Assembly (NCBI RefSeq): GCF_036711975.1
Contig: NC_091976.1
Coordinates: 23,002,001 to 23,066,000, forward strand
DNA: 64,000 nt
Direction of reading: 5' to 3'
Source: Onthophagus taurus
Lineage: Eukaryota > Arthropoda > Insecta > Coleoptera > Scarabaeidae
Below are positions 1-12,816 of the stretch, piece by piece. The notes under the pieces were generated by a model, which saw only the letters and a list, made by a program, of their open reading frames with translations, was not told the origin of the DNA and did no database searches. The translations under genes were made by a program, and so were the position numbers. Each line of letters opens with the position of its first letter. The stretch's first letter is position 1.

Positions 1-3000
1 TTGGGTTTAAATTGGACGATCGACGAATATGCGATATGCAACATATTTTCGCTATCAAAACTGAGAAGAGAATTTATTATTTAGCTGCTGAAACGGAAAC
101 TGAACTTCAGAATTGGACTAGATATGTTTGCGATGTTTGTGGACTTAAACCTACTAATGGAGATGATGGAGGTAAGTAAACAACGTGATTTTAATAATAA
201 ATTAAATTTATTTATAACAAAATATTTAGACAATATTCAATTGATCTAATCTACCTGTCAAAATTGACATTAAATTATTTTTAACCTAAAATAATTATTT
301 TATTAAATTTTCTTTTATATACTTTTATATATATATATTATGTAATAGAAAACCTTTAATAAACACAACAGACCATCAAAATATGGTTGAATTAGAATAA
401 ATAAATTTATAACAAAACATTTGTCATTTTGACCTAATATTCAATTGATCTAATCTAACTGTCAAAATTGACATTTGTATAATTTTTAAGTTTAAAATAT
501 TTTAAATTTTCTTTTTAATTTTTATATAGTTGAAGCCCATAGTGTAATAGATGAACCTTTAACAAACGCAACAGACCATCACGACCATCAAAACATGGTT
601 CAATTAGAACTTAGAAATACGTTGGAAACCCCGCCGATATCCCCAGTTAGCACAAGTCCTTATATTCCAATATCAGAATGCATCACAGGAAAATCGCCCG
701 TGTTTTGTACAAAAGATTTAAGCGTAAGTTTAATTAAATCGTTTCGTTTTGTCAATTAAATTTAAAAATATTTTAGAACTTAACTAAAGAAATGTTACGA
801 ACGACCTGTGATCCAATCCACGTAAATAGTTTATCAAATCAAATCTATGAAGGTCATGAGTACCACAACTTCGTTGCACCTCCGATAAATTACGAAATTC
901 CGCGATCTTTACTACCTAAATTAAGTAAACCGCCTGATGATGGCGCGAAAGGTTCCGATTTTGATTCTGATAGTGTTTTTACGGATGATACTTGGTCGGA
1001 AAGTACGGTAATTGGTGATAAGGGACCAAGAACGCCGAAATATTCTGATAGTTCGGCCGATATGGACGCATTCCTCGCACAAAGAGTCGGTCGGCTTTCT
1101 ATGGATTCAAGTAAAATTGAGGTGGTTCCACCAAGACCCCCAAAACCTGCACATATCAATCAAGGCAGTAGTTACTTAAACATATCAGGACAAAGTAAAA
1201 TAAGTAATGTTAATGAAGAAGTTAAACACTATCCGATTAATGATGAAACGTACGATTTTCCAAGATCGCATCGTTTTGGGGGTGAAGAAGCTTCTTCATT
1301 GAATAGAAGACATTGTTATAATAACGCCGCTCCCGGTATATGTGGAGATGGAAAAATTTTTAGGTTTGATGTTATAACAAAACCTAACCCCAATACAATT
1401 TCACAGGTAAAATTAAACAATAAAAAATTTTGATAATACAAACTTTTTATTTTAGGATTTTCATTCAGATACTGATGCAGCAAGTGATATTCCACCATCA
1501 CCATCTTCACAGTGTTCCTCAGCCATGTATTCAAACCTACCTAGTCCCAATTTAACAGAACAGGCAAGTTTAATAGTGTATTAAAAAAAAAGGTTTCATA
1601 AGACACGCTTGAAATGCACGAATTCAAGTAGAAAAAAGAGTGGTTTTAAGTCTTACGAAACGTATTTTTTGTAATCCTTTTTTTTAACAAGAATAAATTT
1701 TGACAATGTAGGGAAATAGGTATGTAGCAGTTGGTAACACTTGAAAATAGAAATTTGAATTGACAATTAGAATTTGTCAAAACACAAAATGTATTCAGCT
1801 GAAAAAAATTTCATGTACACCTCCCAAAATAAGAGAAATTGCTCAGAGTTTAATGTCCTCGTCATTGTGTCAAAATTGTCACATTGACAACTAGAAAAAT
1901 TAATGACCCAATGTCATCAACTTAAACTGGTCCCATAAAATGTTACTAAAATCTCATTACAGCATTGGCTGTTGTAAAGAGTCTTATTACAGCACCTGGT
2001 TGAGTACTGTAATAGCTTTCATTACCATCGCGAATTACAAAAAATTTATTTCATTTAAAAGCTTTGTGGTTTCTAAACGATTTTCGTTGTTCTTATAGTG
2101 ATTCATTACGTTGACCTTGCTACATTATTTAAACTTGTTTTTATGCGTTCCTTTAAAATGAATCAACATTCCTTATACATTTTATGGATTGTTTTTAAAG
2201 CCTAGATTAATCATTTTTTTGTTATGCTTGTAATTTACTTTAATTTCATTTAAAAGTCAATAAAACACGTGCTTTCAGTTGCTACGTTCTTTTTTAACTG
2301 GGTTCTACAATGTCATAAGCGGTATTGTAACGCCATCCAGTGGTCAACTTAATAATACATTACAACTTCCCTTTTTTTTGCAATGCTTACATCTAAATAC
2401 TTCTTAAATTATTAAACTAATTTATGAATACATGTATTGGTATTTATGTTTTACAATACGACCTGATCTAGTTTTATAAGCGTTCATGTCGGTCAGTATT
2501 TCTTTCTCATGTTTTGTGGTGTGTTCATTCTTCATGTTTTGGTCTCTTTTTTATTATAAACATTTTCAAAAAGAGGTAAATCATTCAAAATCGTAAAGTA
2601 GATCAAAAATGCTTTAAAATGAGTCCAAAGTCGATGGGGTTATCTCAAAAATTAACCAAAACAACAAATTTTGGTAATAAAAAAATTCAAGATGGCGGTT
2701 ATTGTTGATTTTAACCTAACTTTTTTAATTTTTCAAAAAGAATTAATTTATTCAAAATCGTAAAATAAATCAAAAATGCTTTAAAACGAGTCCAAACTCG
2801 ATGGGGTTATCTCAAAAATTAACCGAGATAACAAATTATAGTAATAAAACAATTCAAGATGGCGGTTATTGTTGATTTTAACCTAACTTTTTTAATTTTT
2901 CATGTAAATATGTCGTATTTGGTATCAAATTAAAGGGTTTTTAATGTAGATTACGAATTTAACATTATCATCAACAAAAATTAACCGAGATAACAAATTA

Positions 3001-3755
3001 TATAATAAATATATAATAAATCAGCATATTTTTCAAAACCTCTATTTAACTGATTAACTTTTCTTAAAATGTCTACTATGGCTTGTACTTTCCTTTAATT
3101 CAATGTAAAAGTTTTAAACTTTTTAGGTCTTATCTCCGCCACCTGTTGTAAATCGTGGGTTAAAACCAAAACGAAAATTATCCGATACAAGATCAATAAC
3201 TTCAAATCCTGAACCGTCTTCGCCTCGTTTAGCTCCTAATGTGGATAGACACTTAAAACCACTCCTAAGTATACCCGTAAGTAATTTGTTATCACATAAA
3301 ATATTAAAATTTAAGGTTGTTAATTTATCTTTTTTAATTTAGAGTCCCGATCCAGGATTATACACAAATTTAATTCCAAATAAAGGTACTAATCGTAAAA
3401 TTCGCGCTGCCCCAAGTCCAACTCCACCAACAGAACGTCGATCTTTCAGTGATGTTTCATGTGATAATGAAGAGGTGATACGACGAATCCCATTTAGATC
3501 AAATTTGTTTTTATCGAATTGTTTTAGGTGTTTCGTATCTTTCCAAACAAAGCCAAAATGAAGGATTATTTCAAATTGGAGTATTTAGATTTGGATTTGG
3601 ACGCATTGGGGGGTCCTGCGCCTACGGTACCTGGCGGTAGTATTTGTAGCGCAACTAGCGATGATACGATTTATAAAAAGGTGGATTTTTTCCGAACCGA
3701 AGCGTTTAAAATGACAAAAACTAATTTGGAAAAGGAACGGAATAAATTTTCTTAA
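1..3755 (+). CDS. dos: Gab-family docking protein (daughter of sevenless), 3' part
   Basis: Partial adaptor gene, cut at the left window edge. Exons read: <1-171, 530-723, 777-1406, 1456-1563, 3127-3276, 3343-3474, 3528-3755, all in continuous frame. The first exon encodes the end of a PH domain (FAIKTEKRIYYLAAETE, then CGLKP). Downstream is a long disordered docking tail. It carries a Grb2-SH3 type motif PPRPPKP, a second one of the Gab type (PPPVVNRGLKPKRK), Crk-type YxxP sites (NYEIPRS, YDFPRS), the Gab signature YLDLDLD, and a C-terminal YKKVDF site of the SHP2/Corkscrew-binding kind. In flies this family links receptor tyrosine kinases to Ras signalling at the plasma membrane; that role is carried over from the family. 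Intron 4 (1564-3126) uses a GC donor (CAG|GCAAGT). AATAAA signals lie at 4375 and 4395. The N-terminal PH start is outside the window. Confidence 0.9.
196..620 (+). repeat. Tandem duplication inside dos intron 1 with decayed copy of exon 2 start
   Basis: Two head-to-tail copies of about 200 bp. Shared blocks are the intron text around 'caattgatctaatctacctg' (about 237 and 431) and the exon 2 text with ACAGACCATCA (about 368 and 571). The upstream copy matches the start of exon 2 but contains in-frame stops (TAATAAAC and AATAAATAAAT), so only the downstream copy can be coding. Confidence 0.75.
2563..3010. repeat. Tandem repeat, about 166 bp x 2.6, in dos intron 4
   Basis: Two near-identical units (about 2563-2730 and 2731-2897) share 'gatggggttatctcaaaaat' and 'attcaagatggcggttattg'. 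A third partial unit follows. The rest of this 1.56 kb intron (1564-2562) shows no recognisable gene. It has an imperfect inverted repeat near 1595-1665 (tttcataagac / gtcttacgaaa). Confidence 0.7.
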
Positions 3756-4409
3756 ACGAAAGAAATGAATTTAAATATAAAGTTTTCGTTAAATCAATTT
3801 GTTACATTGAAAGTAAAAGTATTTTTGTGATGAGTATTTTTTTACAAATTAAAATGAAATATGGAATGTATTTTTTCTATATGAGAATAAGGTTAGGTGT
3901 TTTTTTTTTGTTTAATTTTCTTTAAGTGTAATATGTTTAGCTTTAAAAAAATTAAAAGAATACAAATAGACTACTATTAAATTTTATTGTTAGTTTTGTG
4001 GCCATTGTGAATTTCTCTTTTAATATTCTAGTATGGATTTTTTTAATTTTTATATATTTTTTTTTGTCTTTAAAATCTACAAGATACACGATGATAATAA
4101 TAATATGTATTTATTAGAATTTTATACAAATATTTGCTTTTTATCATTACTGTTATAAAAAACTTGGTGATTATTAACTTTTAAGAATTTTAAAAAGCAT
4201 TTCTTACCGCATAGTCTTTGATTCAATTGATTGTGAGCATTTATACTTTGTTTTTTAGTGCCTCTCCTCTGTTTTCCGTTTTTATTCTCATTCTCTCTTT
4301 CTACTTTTTATTGATATTGTAAGTACAAAAAAATGAAATATACGTGTTATGCATTTATTAATTAAATAAATGTTTAGATGAAAAAATTATACTTAATAAA
4401 GCCTTTTAA

Positions 4410-6069
4410 CCCGTTTATGCTCAAAGTTCTAATAATGGAACACCTCGTTTTTCTCCCCTCCACGCTTTGCTGTTAGTTGCAACGTGATTTTGTAGGCAGA
4501 AACATGTGGATTAGTGAGAGTACAAAAAAAAAACACTTTCCTTAAAGTTCCAATATGGGCTAAACGGGTCCATAAAGATTTTTAATAATTTCAAATAGGA
4601 ATGTGTGTCAAAATCGAAGAGTACAGAATGCCAAAACAAATGCCCCAGTGCAGAAGGTGTCAAGGTTGGAGCCACACCAAATGTGTAATGTTAATGTGCT
4701 GGTGAACACTGGACCAGCGAATGCACTAAAGCCAAAGAAATCGTGACTTGAAAGTTGCATCATTCGCATCTAAACATGAGAAGAGAATGCACTATCATCC
4801 CAACATCGAGGCCATCCAGCTTCTCGACAAAGAGAATGTCCTGCGTTGCCTTCAGAGGGTGAAGCCGTTCGATTTAGTGACCTAGTGCCCTAGTCGATTC
4901 ATTATTACATTATCAAAACATTAAATTATCATACATCAAAACATTATCTAGTTTAATTTGGTGTTAAAAATAAGTAACTAATTAGTATGTATTTACTAGG
5001 TGTTATACAATTGTACTATGCATAATATAGAAAAAAAATCGTACTTTCACTATTGGTGATAGCGACATTGACGAAGAGTTAAATAGTGACAACGAACCTT
5101 TGTCAGAAATATAAAAGAAGTTGCCGAAAAAAAGAAACTGTCAAAAATCCGATTTTATTTCTGGGTTTCCGAATTTTGAGAAACTGATGCAATCAGCACC
5201 TTTCACATTCTTTCTGCTCCGGTGGAATCCTTTGAGCTTTATCTTGATGATAGTATTATATCATTTTTGGCAGGAATGACGACGAATGCATAGCAAAAAG
5301 GCGAACTTAATTTCCCAGTTTCCAATGAAGAAATAAAGTGTTTTTCAATCTGTCCATTGTGTTGTTCCTAGATGTAGAATGTAGTGGGAGCTAGGAACCG
5401 AATGCATTATGGCACTAGTGAATTCTATGAGAAGAAATAGATTCGAAATGATAAAAAGATAACATTCCTCCGGGCGACAAATTTGCAAAACTAAGAGAAT
5501 TGATGCAAATGCTTAATTCAAAATTTTTGAAATACAAGATTCGTTGCAAATTACAAGTGTAGTGTTGAAAAACCGACGAGAGAAAATGCAGCTGATAAAG
5601 AAGAAAATGCCACAACCACAAAAAAAGTATGTTTCTAGTGTTAGTTCTAGTTTTACACTAGCACTACCACTAGAACAAACACAAGACCTAGAATAATTCG
5701 GGTTTAGCCGTCTTGAGAAACGTGCGACTAAATCTATTGCTGTAGCCTTCACTTCGTAGCAGAAGTCGAACTGTTTCGACTTTATATTAAAATAATATAG
5801 ACTCTAATATCCTTCATTTAAAAAATTCATTGAATTACCTTACAGGAGCTAAGATATTATTATTTTCTGGGGTGTATGTAGACTTTATTGTATCACTGTA
5901 TATAACAAGATAATAGACAATAAATAATTCCAATACATTTATTGTTAAAGTTTATGTTGATTTAATTGAGAAAAAATAATATTTTCTTAAAAATAATGCT
6001 TGGAGTAAGTTACAAAAGATAAAAACTGCACCAAAAAACCTAAAAAAAATTAATTCGGGCATAAAAGGG
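4410..6069 (+). mobile_element. piggyBac-family DNA transposon remnant A
   Basis: Both ends are recognisable: TTAA target duplications at 4406-4409 and 6070-6073, and inverted ends CCCGTTTATGCTC on the left against CCCTTTTATGCCC on the right. Broken transposase similarity runs about 5040-5630 (pieces such as FELYLDDSIISFLAGMTTNA, ARNRMHYGTSEFYEK, LRATNLQN). These match the N-terminal half of piggyBac transposases; the catalytic half is not visible. Around 4640-4870 a zinc-knuckle-like stretch (CRRCQGWSHTKC) suggests a LINE ORF1 scrap nested in it. Many stops; not functional. Confidence 0.75.
5630..5745. repeat. Single copy of the palindromic 122-bp repeat
   Basis: One monomer of the family seen in arrays at 8.9 and 40 kb: the CTAGTGTTAGTTCTAG palindrome followed by the ATTCGGGTTTAGCCG...CGACTAAAT hairpin. 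It lies inside piggyBac remnant A. Confidence 0.7.
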
Positions 6070-6213
6070 TTAAACTAAATGAATAATAACGCATAAATGA
6101 TGTTAATTTGATTTTATTTGCAAAATACTCAAATTAATATTCTGTAAGTGTGATAATAAGCAAAATGAATCTAAAAACGTAAATGTTATAAATAATTTTC
6201 AAAAAAGTGTTAT

Positions 6214-9200
6214 TTAAGACATGGTATTAACGATATCATCAATCTTCAAGATGGAACGAACTGTTTCAGTAGCTAAAGTAATAGCACTCACTGAAACTAA
6301 TAAAGGTTGAACAACATTTTCTTCCAAAATATCCGAAATGGTTCCTTTACGCACATTAATTCCCGCGGAAATTTCATTTTTAGCATGTCTATTTCGCAAT
6401 TCTGTTACGGTTTGGATTGGATTTAACCCGGCGTTTTCAGCCAGAGTAAAGGGAACCACCTCTAAAGAATTCGCATAAGCTCGCATGCAAATCGCGTCTA
6501 AACCTTCGCATTTATCAGCTTGGGCGGCCAATTTTAAAGCCAATTCGATTTCCGGAGCTCCACCTCCCGCGATAACCGCCTTCTTCCTAACTAAACAACG
6601 AATTACACAAAGCGCATCGTGAATGGAGCGTTCGGCTTCTTCTAAAACTAATTTATTTGAACCACGGACTAGAAGGGTGATGGTTTTTCCTGCGTTTTGG
6701 GCCCCGGTTATTTTCACCATTCGATTTCCACTGAATCCTACTTCTTCAACTAATTCAGCGTTGGAGAGATTTTCCGCGGTGAAGTGATCTAGAGATGCAA
6801 TCGGGCGACAATTTAACGATTTACAAACAAATTCAATATCTTCGCGCTCAACGTCTTTAACAACCATCACTTTTATTTTATCAAGGAAATGTAATGCAAG
6901 ATCGGACACTGCATCTCTTAAAATCGATTTTTGAATCTAAAAATTATTATAAATTAATTATTTTATGGGAGGATATTTGAAATATTTACCAATAAGACAT
7001 TACATCCAGCTTTTTTAATTTGTTTAACAATGTTTAGAATGTACTGCCTTTCTTCGCGTAAAACACGATCCATTGCAGCATAATCAGAAACAATCACGTT
7101 ATGATCCATATCAGTTTTTGGTGGGGAAATACAAAATTGAATTAGACCTATTTTTGCTTTTTCAATACGTTTGGGGCCGTTTATATTTGCCGCTCTTTGT
7201 GGGAAAACAATACCCTCAACTAACTCTGTATCTTCAACAGTTCCACCTAACTGTTTAAGTACTTTTATATCAGTGAGATTCACTACAGATTCATGACCTA
7301 AACACAAATATTATTGTAATTTTTTTATTGTTATACAGGATGGCTGGTATATAAACGTATTTATTGAAATGCATTATTATAGAGCTCATTTGCAATTGAT
7401 TAATCCAAATATGCCTCATAGAAAGATCTATAGTTTAGGAGTTATTTAAATCTTTTGGTTTTTGTACATTTTCAGTATACAGGTAATAGGGCCGTTAAGT
7501 ATTTTAAAATTGATTGACCCTATATTTTTTAATTTTTGATTCTGAGGCTGTTTTTCAAAAAAAAAATAATAATGTTTGAAACTACAGTGCACGAACTCCA
7601 AAGTACGTCACTCAGATTTGAGCGTATAAAAATCAATAAAATTCCTGGAGAGAGACAATGCTACAAATCTTATGCATTAGAAAAAAGGGGAGCGAGCGTA
7701 ACGTCTGTGATTTCTTTCTTCTTACTTAAAACGTCATCTGGAGTCGGGGGTGAGGAATTTTAAACTTTTACATTAATTATTGCAAAAATTAAACAATTTT
7801 CGAACGTGAAAACGTTACTAGTCCGCTTAATTTAATTTAGATTATCGATTTTTTGAAAGACGGTCGTGGGGTAATAATTCCATAGAAACCAGGGCGTACC
7901 CAAGGTTTATATATAAGAGAAACACTCCTGCTCTTGCCCCTCGCCCACGAACTAAAATCAAAGTATTGCAGCATAGGAACTTAGACAACCTATAATATAT
8001 AAACCTTGGGGCGTACCTACTTATAGTTCGTTTTTTTTTCTATAATACTTGTCAATGTAAATTTTTTAGGGATTTCTGTTGGTATTATCTAGGACCCTTA
8101 TAAAATTTATGTTGTGTTCCTGATTTTTAGTAAAATTATCAGTAACTCAATAGTTGAGGTTAAAATACTTTTATACATTTTTAGATAAATACGATTTTAA
8201 CGAAGTACATATTTATTGTAAAAACGTAATTAAATAGCACAAAACACCTTTTCTAGGTAAATAAATGACAAATAAACACCCCACAACATTTTTTATGCAT
8301 AAATGGGATGAAATTCTCCATATTTCTCTAATATAAACGTTTTTCACGCCACACCCTTATCATATGTTACCTTCCAAGATTTAACTAAAATATTGAATTT
8401 TTGATTTTGTTAAAATTTTTTTTATATGTAAATTAAGTTGAAAGAAATTTAAATCCATTCCTAAACCTCACCTACTAACAAAATATTTTTCCATTATTTT
8501 GTATAATATTCTAAGTAAGTTCACCTTTTCAAATTCCGATTTCTCCTTACCGTTATTAATACGTTCCATTTAATTTTTTTTTAATAAAATTTAATCTTCA
8601 GAAATACATTCTGTATTATTTTCACCGATTAATACGTTCCAGTTAGCATTTGTTAATTTGTTTCTTAAATTTAGGTACTGAAGATGAAACATTAGTTTCG
8701 AAACATGTTTGCTTGAATTGAATTAAACATTTTAGTATTTCTCAAAAAGTTTTTACTTTTACCTACATCATATTTTATTTTTTATGCACCTTTTCGTTTT
8801 GAATAATGAAAGCTCAAACGTCAGTGTGACATATCTATTTCAAAACATGATAAAACAAAACTCCCTGTTAATTTTGCCAACTTTACAACAATAAAATGCA
8901 ACATATCTGAATGTTTTTGGTTGTAGGTTTAATGTTAGTTCTAGTGACAGTGGTAGGTAGCGCTAGTTAACATAAGATATCACCACATGTTCCATATTTT
9001 TATTGAACTAAAACTAGACCTAGAATAATTCGGGTTCAGCCGTCTTGAGAGACGTGGGGCTAAATCCGAATGTTTCTAGTTCTAGTGTTAGTTCTAGTTT
9101 TACACTAGTACTATCACTAGAAATAACACAATACCTAGAACTAGAATCATTCAGGTTTAGCAGTCTTGAGAGACGTGGGGCTAAATCCGAATGTTTCTAG

Positions 9201-12142
9201 TTTTCGATCTAGTATTAGTTCTAGTTTTGCACTAGCACTATCACTAGAACTAACACAATACCTAGAACTAGAATCATTCGGGTTTAGCCGTCTTGAGAGA
9301 CATGCGGCCAAATCCGAATGTTTCTAGTTTTGGGTCTAGTGTTAGTTCTAGTATTGCACTACCACTGTCACTAGAACCAATACAAGACCTAGAAATATAA
9401 TCATTCGAGTTCAGCCGTCTTGACAAACGTGCGGCTAAACCCGAATATTTCTAGTTCTAGATCCTAATGTTAGTTCTAGTGAGTGAAAGCCTCCGGATTT
9501 CTTGCAAAGTATAGTTTGTGATGTAATGTATTTGGCAGAATGGAACTATCAGTATTCATGTCATCAACGATCTATTGTTTAGATGGTGATGCACATTACC
9601 ATCTAAGTTAGAGTGAAGTGGAATCACTCTCTTATGTTGGGGGCGAAGATACTCGTAGCTGCTACATCCATTTCTATCCAGTTTTATTTTATGTACCTTT
9701 AGAAAACAGATTGATCCCAAAATGTTCGAAATTCATTAAATGAAATGTTTCCTAATCGTTGGTTTGGGAGAGGTTGACCAATTCCATGGCATGCAAGGAG
9801 TCCTGATTTGACGCCTCTTGATTTTTATGTGTGGGGCTACACAACTCAACTCTAAAGATGAATTAATAGAAAAAATCCAAAACGAAGCATATGTTTTCAA
9901 AACGTTAATTACAAGTAAGATAACAAGATCGAAAATCAGGAAAAAAACTCGTGCATGTATTAGGAATAGAGGTGTAGTTTTTTGACTTGAAAGTATGAGT
10001 TCTTTTTAGACAGAATTAGACAATGCGTTCCTTTGGTTACTTGTTTTTGTTGATGTTAATCTGATACATAAAATTGCTGGTTTTAAAAACAAAATGTTGG
10101 TTGCTGGTTTCAAAAAAATAGACTCAGCATGAACAAAGCCAAAACGCAAACCTTAAATTTTTCTCTTATAAATATCTGGAATATCGCCATGTTTGCAATT
10201 CACAGACTTGGTCCCTTTCGATATACTGATAGGCACATATTGTAGTTATTTCTTTAGTCATGCCACCTACGCCTTATTACCTTGGCGTCATTCTGCTTAT
10301 ATTGATCGAGTTTTTGAAGCCCAGTCAAAATGCGTCAGAGTGATGGTAAACTTGGGATTGCTGTAGAGCAAAATTTATGAAACTTTGAATGTTAACAATT
10401 CCTTGCCTCTACATCCTCCACTGCCTTCTTTACATTAAAAATAACATCACCCAATACAAAACGATTAGTTTTGGTCATAACTATAATACAAGGGTGAGCT
10501 CAAAATTAGCTTTAAACTATTTTCACTTACCTAGGCACAACATTTTATAATGTCTTGCCAGATTGTGTCGTTGGGTTAGAGACGAATCTGTTTAAACGCA
10601 AAATTAGGAATTATTTGACAGAGAAAACCTTCTATAGTGTGGAGAAATTTTTCAATAATAACTTTGACGACCTGTAGAACGTGTGTCGCCCCTCGTATTT
10701 TGATTTTTGTTTTATTATTTTGCTGCAGTTTCGTTAATAAAGTATTATTATTATTAATTTGTATGTTTTTTTTTTCAATAAACGTTATTAATAACCTTTT
10801 AGCTAACTTTTGCCAGCTACAAAAATTGTAGTCACTCCAATTGTTACCCTATAAATTATATGTTTAGTCAATGATTGATAGCTATTAATCAATTAACGTT
10901 TTTAGTTTCTATTCGCTAAAATTAACTAATTGGAAAGAAATTTACCCCTGCTTAATATCTCATTCATAATTTGTACAAAACACTTTTTCCCCTGTATTTT
11001 TAAAGAATCTTATTACTTAAAATGTGTATTAAACTGTAGTCTATCCAGAAAAGTCAATATGATGCCAAAGAAACTATTATTAAATTCTAAATTCAAAATG
11101 AAAATGTACAAACACCAAAAAATTTAAATAACTCGTAAACTATTCAACTTTGTATAAGGCATATTTGGCTTAATCAATTGCAAATGAGCTCTATAATAAT
11201 GCATTTTAATAAACGCATTTATGTGCCATACTTTTTTTTTAATATTTACCTGGTTCAACAATTTTTAAAACAGCATCAACAGCCAATGGTGCTAATTGGC
11301 TCGAATATTGTGAGACTACTTTTGAATTTAAAGAAGTTGAAGCACTACGAATGAGTTGTTCACGATTATCTAATTGGACTGGTGTTGAAATATTAGTTAA
11401 GATCTGTATAAGATAAGTAAAATTAATAATTTTGTTAACAAACATGATTTAATTATAATAACCTCAACAGCATGTGAAGCAGCTCTTTGGAAAGACTCAG
11501 AAATAGCTGTTGGATGGATTCCACGATATAATAATTTCTCTGCTGCTTGTAATAAAGCCCCAGCCATTACAACAACGGTTGTTGTTCCATCACCAGCTTC
11601 AATATCTTGTGCCCTTGATAATTCAACTAACTAAAAATATATTAAAGATACCTCAAATATTATTATAACACCTCAAATATTATTAAATTACCATTTTAGC
11701 TGCTGGATGAATGACATTCATCTGCTTCAAAATAGTAGCTCCATCATTTGTGATGGTAACTTCCCCATTTCCAGATTGGATCTATAAAAGAAACAATAAT
11801 TAACACATGTTTGTTAAATTAAACATAACTTACCATTTTATCCATACCCCTGGGGCCCAAACTCGTGCGGATAGCATCACTAACAGCTGAAAATATAACC
11901 TCAAATTACAACGAATTCTCGATAAATAAACCTGATTTATCAATTGTAGGTGATTATTAATGCCATAAATTGTTTAATAAAACACTTTTTAGGGGTTGTT
12001 ACGAATTAATTAATTAATAATAAGGAAATTAACCTTTAGCGGCATTTATGTTGCTCAGCCGGACATCGGCCGGTTTGGTTTTATCCTTATAAGCGGTAAT
12101 TTGCGATCTTCCAACATCACCTGCTGCTGTTGGGGCCGTCAT
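6214..12142 (-). CDS. CCT4: T-complex protein 1 subunit delta (CCT4)
   Basis: Subunit of the cytosolic TRiC/CCT chaperonin that folds actin, tubulin and WD40 proteins with ATP. Exons on the minus strand: 12142-12034, 11886-11834, 11781-11692, 11630-11463, 11403-11250, 7297-6990, 6936-6214, giving 534 codons, close to the 530-540 usual for CCT4. Visible signatures: [29 protein letters not shown], the ATPase loop [11 protein letters not shown], the CCT4-specific [32 protein letters not shown], and AGGGAPEIE near the C-terminus. I chose ATG at 12142 because [12 protein letters not shown] then falls about 18 residues in, as in other insects; an open frame continues upstream but without an ATG. 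Intron 5 (7298-11249) is 3.95 kb and full of transposons. A poly(A) signal (AATAAA, minus) lies at 6118-6113. Confidence 0.95.
7901..8008. mobile_element. 108-bp MITE with 9-bp target duplication
   Basis: Ends CAAGGTTTATATA and TATATAAACCTTG are inverted repeats. They are flanked on both sides by GGGCGTACC (7892-7900 and 8009-8017). A 9-bp duplication is typical of MULE elements; an 8-bp reading (hAT) is possible by shifting one base. Confidence 0.75.
8932..9482. repeat. Array of palindromic 122-bp repeat (about 4.5 copies)
   Basis: Copies of GGCTAAATCCGAATG recur about every 122 bp. Each unit holds two hairpin-forming palindromes: a CTAG-rich one around TCTAGTGTTAGTTCTAG/CTAGAACTAACAC, and one of the form CGGGTTTAGCCG...CGGCTAAATCCG. 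Same family as 40085-41090. Confidence 0.8.
9530..9970 (+). pseudogene. Tc1/mariner-type transposase fragment (C-terminal)
   Basis: Broken reading with FPNRWFGRG, then [16 protein letters not shown] after a stop. This is the block carrying the last catalytic Asp/Glu position of an insect IS630-Tc1-mariner group. Upstream a faint DGDAHY-like segment matches the middle aspartate region. It has frameshifts and stops throughout, so no activity is expected. Confidence 0.65.
10230..10760 (+). pseudogene. LINE (Jockey/CR1-like) 3' fragment
   Basis: Frames joined by eye give RT C-terminal text such as [33 protein letters not shown] and ending [21 protein letters not shown], followed by a TTATTATTA-rich tail near 10745. 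A 5'-truncated LINE inserted in the CCT4 intron element. Confidence 0.6.
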
Positions 12143-12816
12143 TTCGTCTTTTAGCCGGTTCTTTGTAAATTCGACGATTTTATCACGAGATGTTTTAGAT
12201 TTTTCGAGAATAAACTGCGACACCTCCCTAAAGAACGAATGACATTAGAATTCAATTACATTAGGAAACTGTTTTATCGGCATCAAATTATATTCACAGT
12301 TTATTTTTAAATATTAAAATAATAACAATAAATATCAATTATAAATAAAAAAAGGCAATTTCTCAATTAAAACTTCTACAATAAAATAATATAATAATAT
12401 AATTAATACGAAATTTTAGCATACACTTCTCGCATGTGACAGTCAAGTTGACATAACCTAAAAAAATGGTAAATAATGTTTTTATTATTAATTTTTTAAT
12501 AAAACTTAATTTATAGTTAATAATATTAATTTAACACAAAAAAATCAATTTCTTAATTAAAAATTCTACATTAAATTACTTTAATTAATCCCAAAATTTG
12601 GCATACACATTTCGCATGTGACAGTTAACCTAACCTCAAAAAAATGGTAAATAACATTTCTATTATTTATTTTTTAATAAAACTTAATTTATAGTTTATA
12701 ATATTAATTTTACACAAAAAAATTAATTTATTAATTAAAAATTCTACACCAAACTACTTTAATTAATCCCAAAATTTGGCATACACATGTGACAGTTAAC
12801 CTAACCTATAAAAAAA
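12143..12816. promoter_or_regulatory. Divergent CCT4-FCF1 promoter region with triplicated unit
   Basis: A 675-bp gap between two divergent start codons. From about 12318 it consists of three head-to-tail units of about 175-180 bp; the third ends in FCF1. Each unit carries CGCATGTGACAGT or ACATGTGACAGTTAACC, then an A-run, then ATGGTAAAT (ATG at 12466, 12644 and 12817), then ACTTAATTTATAG. No TATA box is evident. Confidence 0.7.

Larger units (their letters stand above)
7337..11231. mobile_element. Composite element with about 125-bp terminal inverted repeats in CCT4 intron 5
   Basis: The left end (about 7340-7475) and right end (about 11095-11231) are inverted copies sharing 'tgcattattatagagctcat' and 'tttgcaattgatta'. 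They read as TIRs of one DNA transposon, with left end TA|CAGGATGGC of Tc1/mariner style. Inside are a 108-bp MITE, a palindromic array, a broken transposase and a LINE fragment. Regions 8020-8930 and 10760-11090 show nothing I recognise. Confidence 0.6.

Noticed and set aside
890-1159. 89-codon minus-strand frame in the dos locus
   Set aside because: Entirely opposite a clear dos exon with SH3- and SH2-binding motifs; shadow frame.
7536-7763. 75-codon plus-strand frame in CCT4 intron
   Set aside because: No family resemblance, inside transposon sequence.
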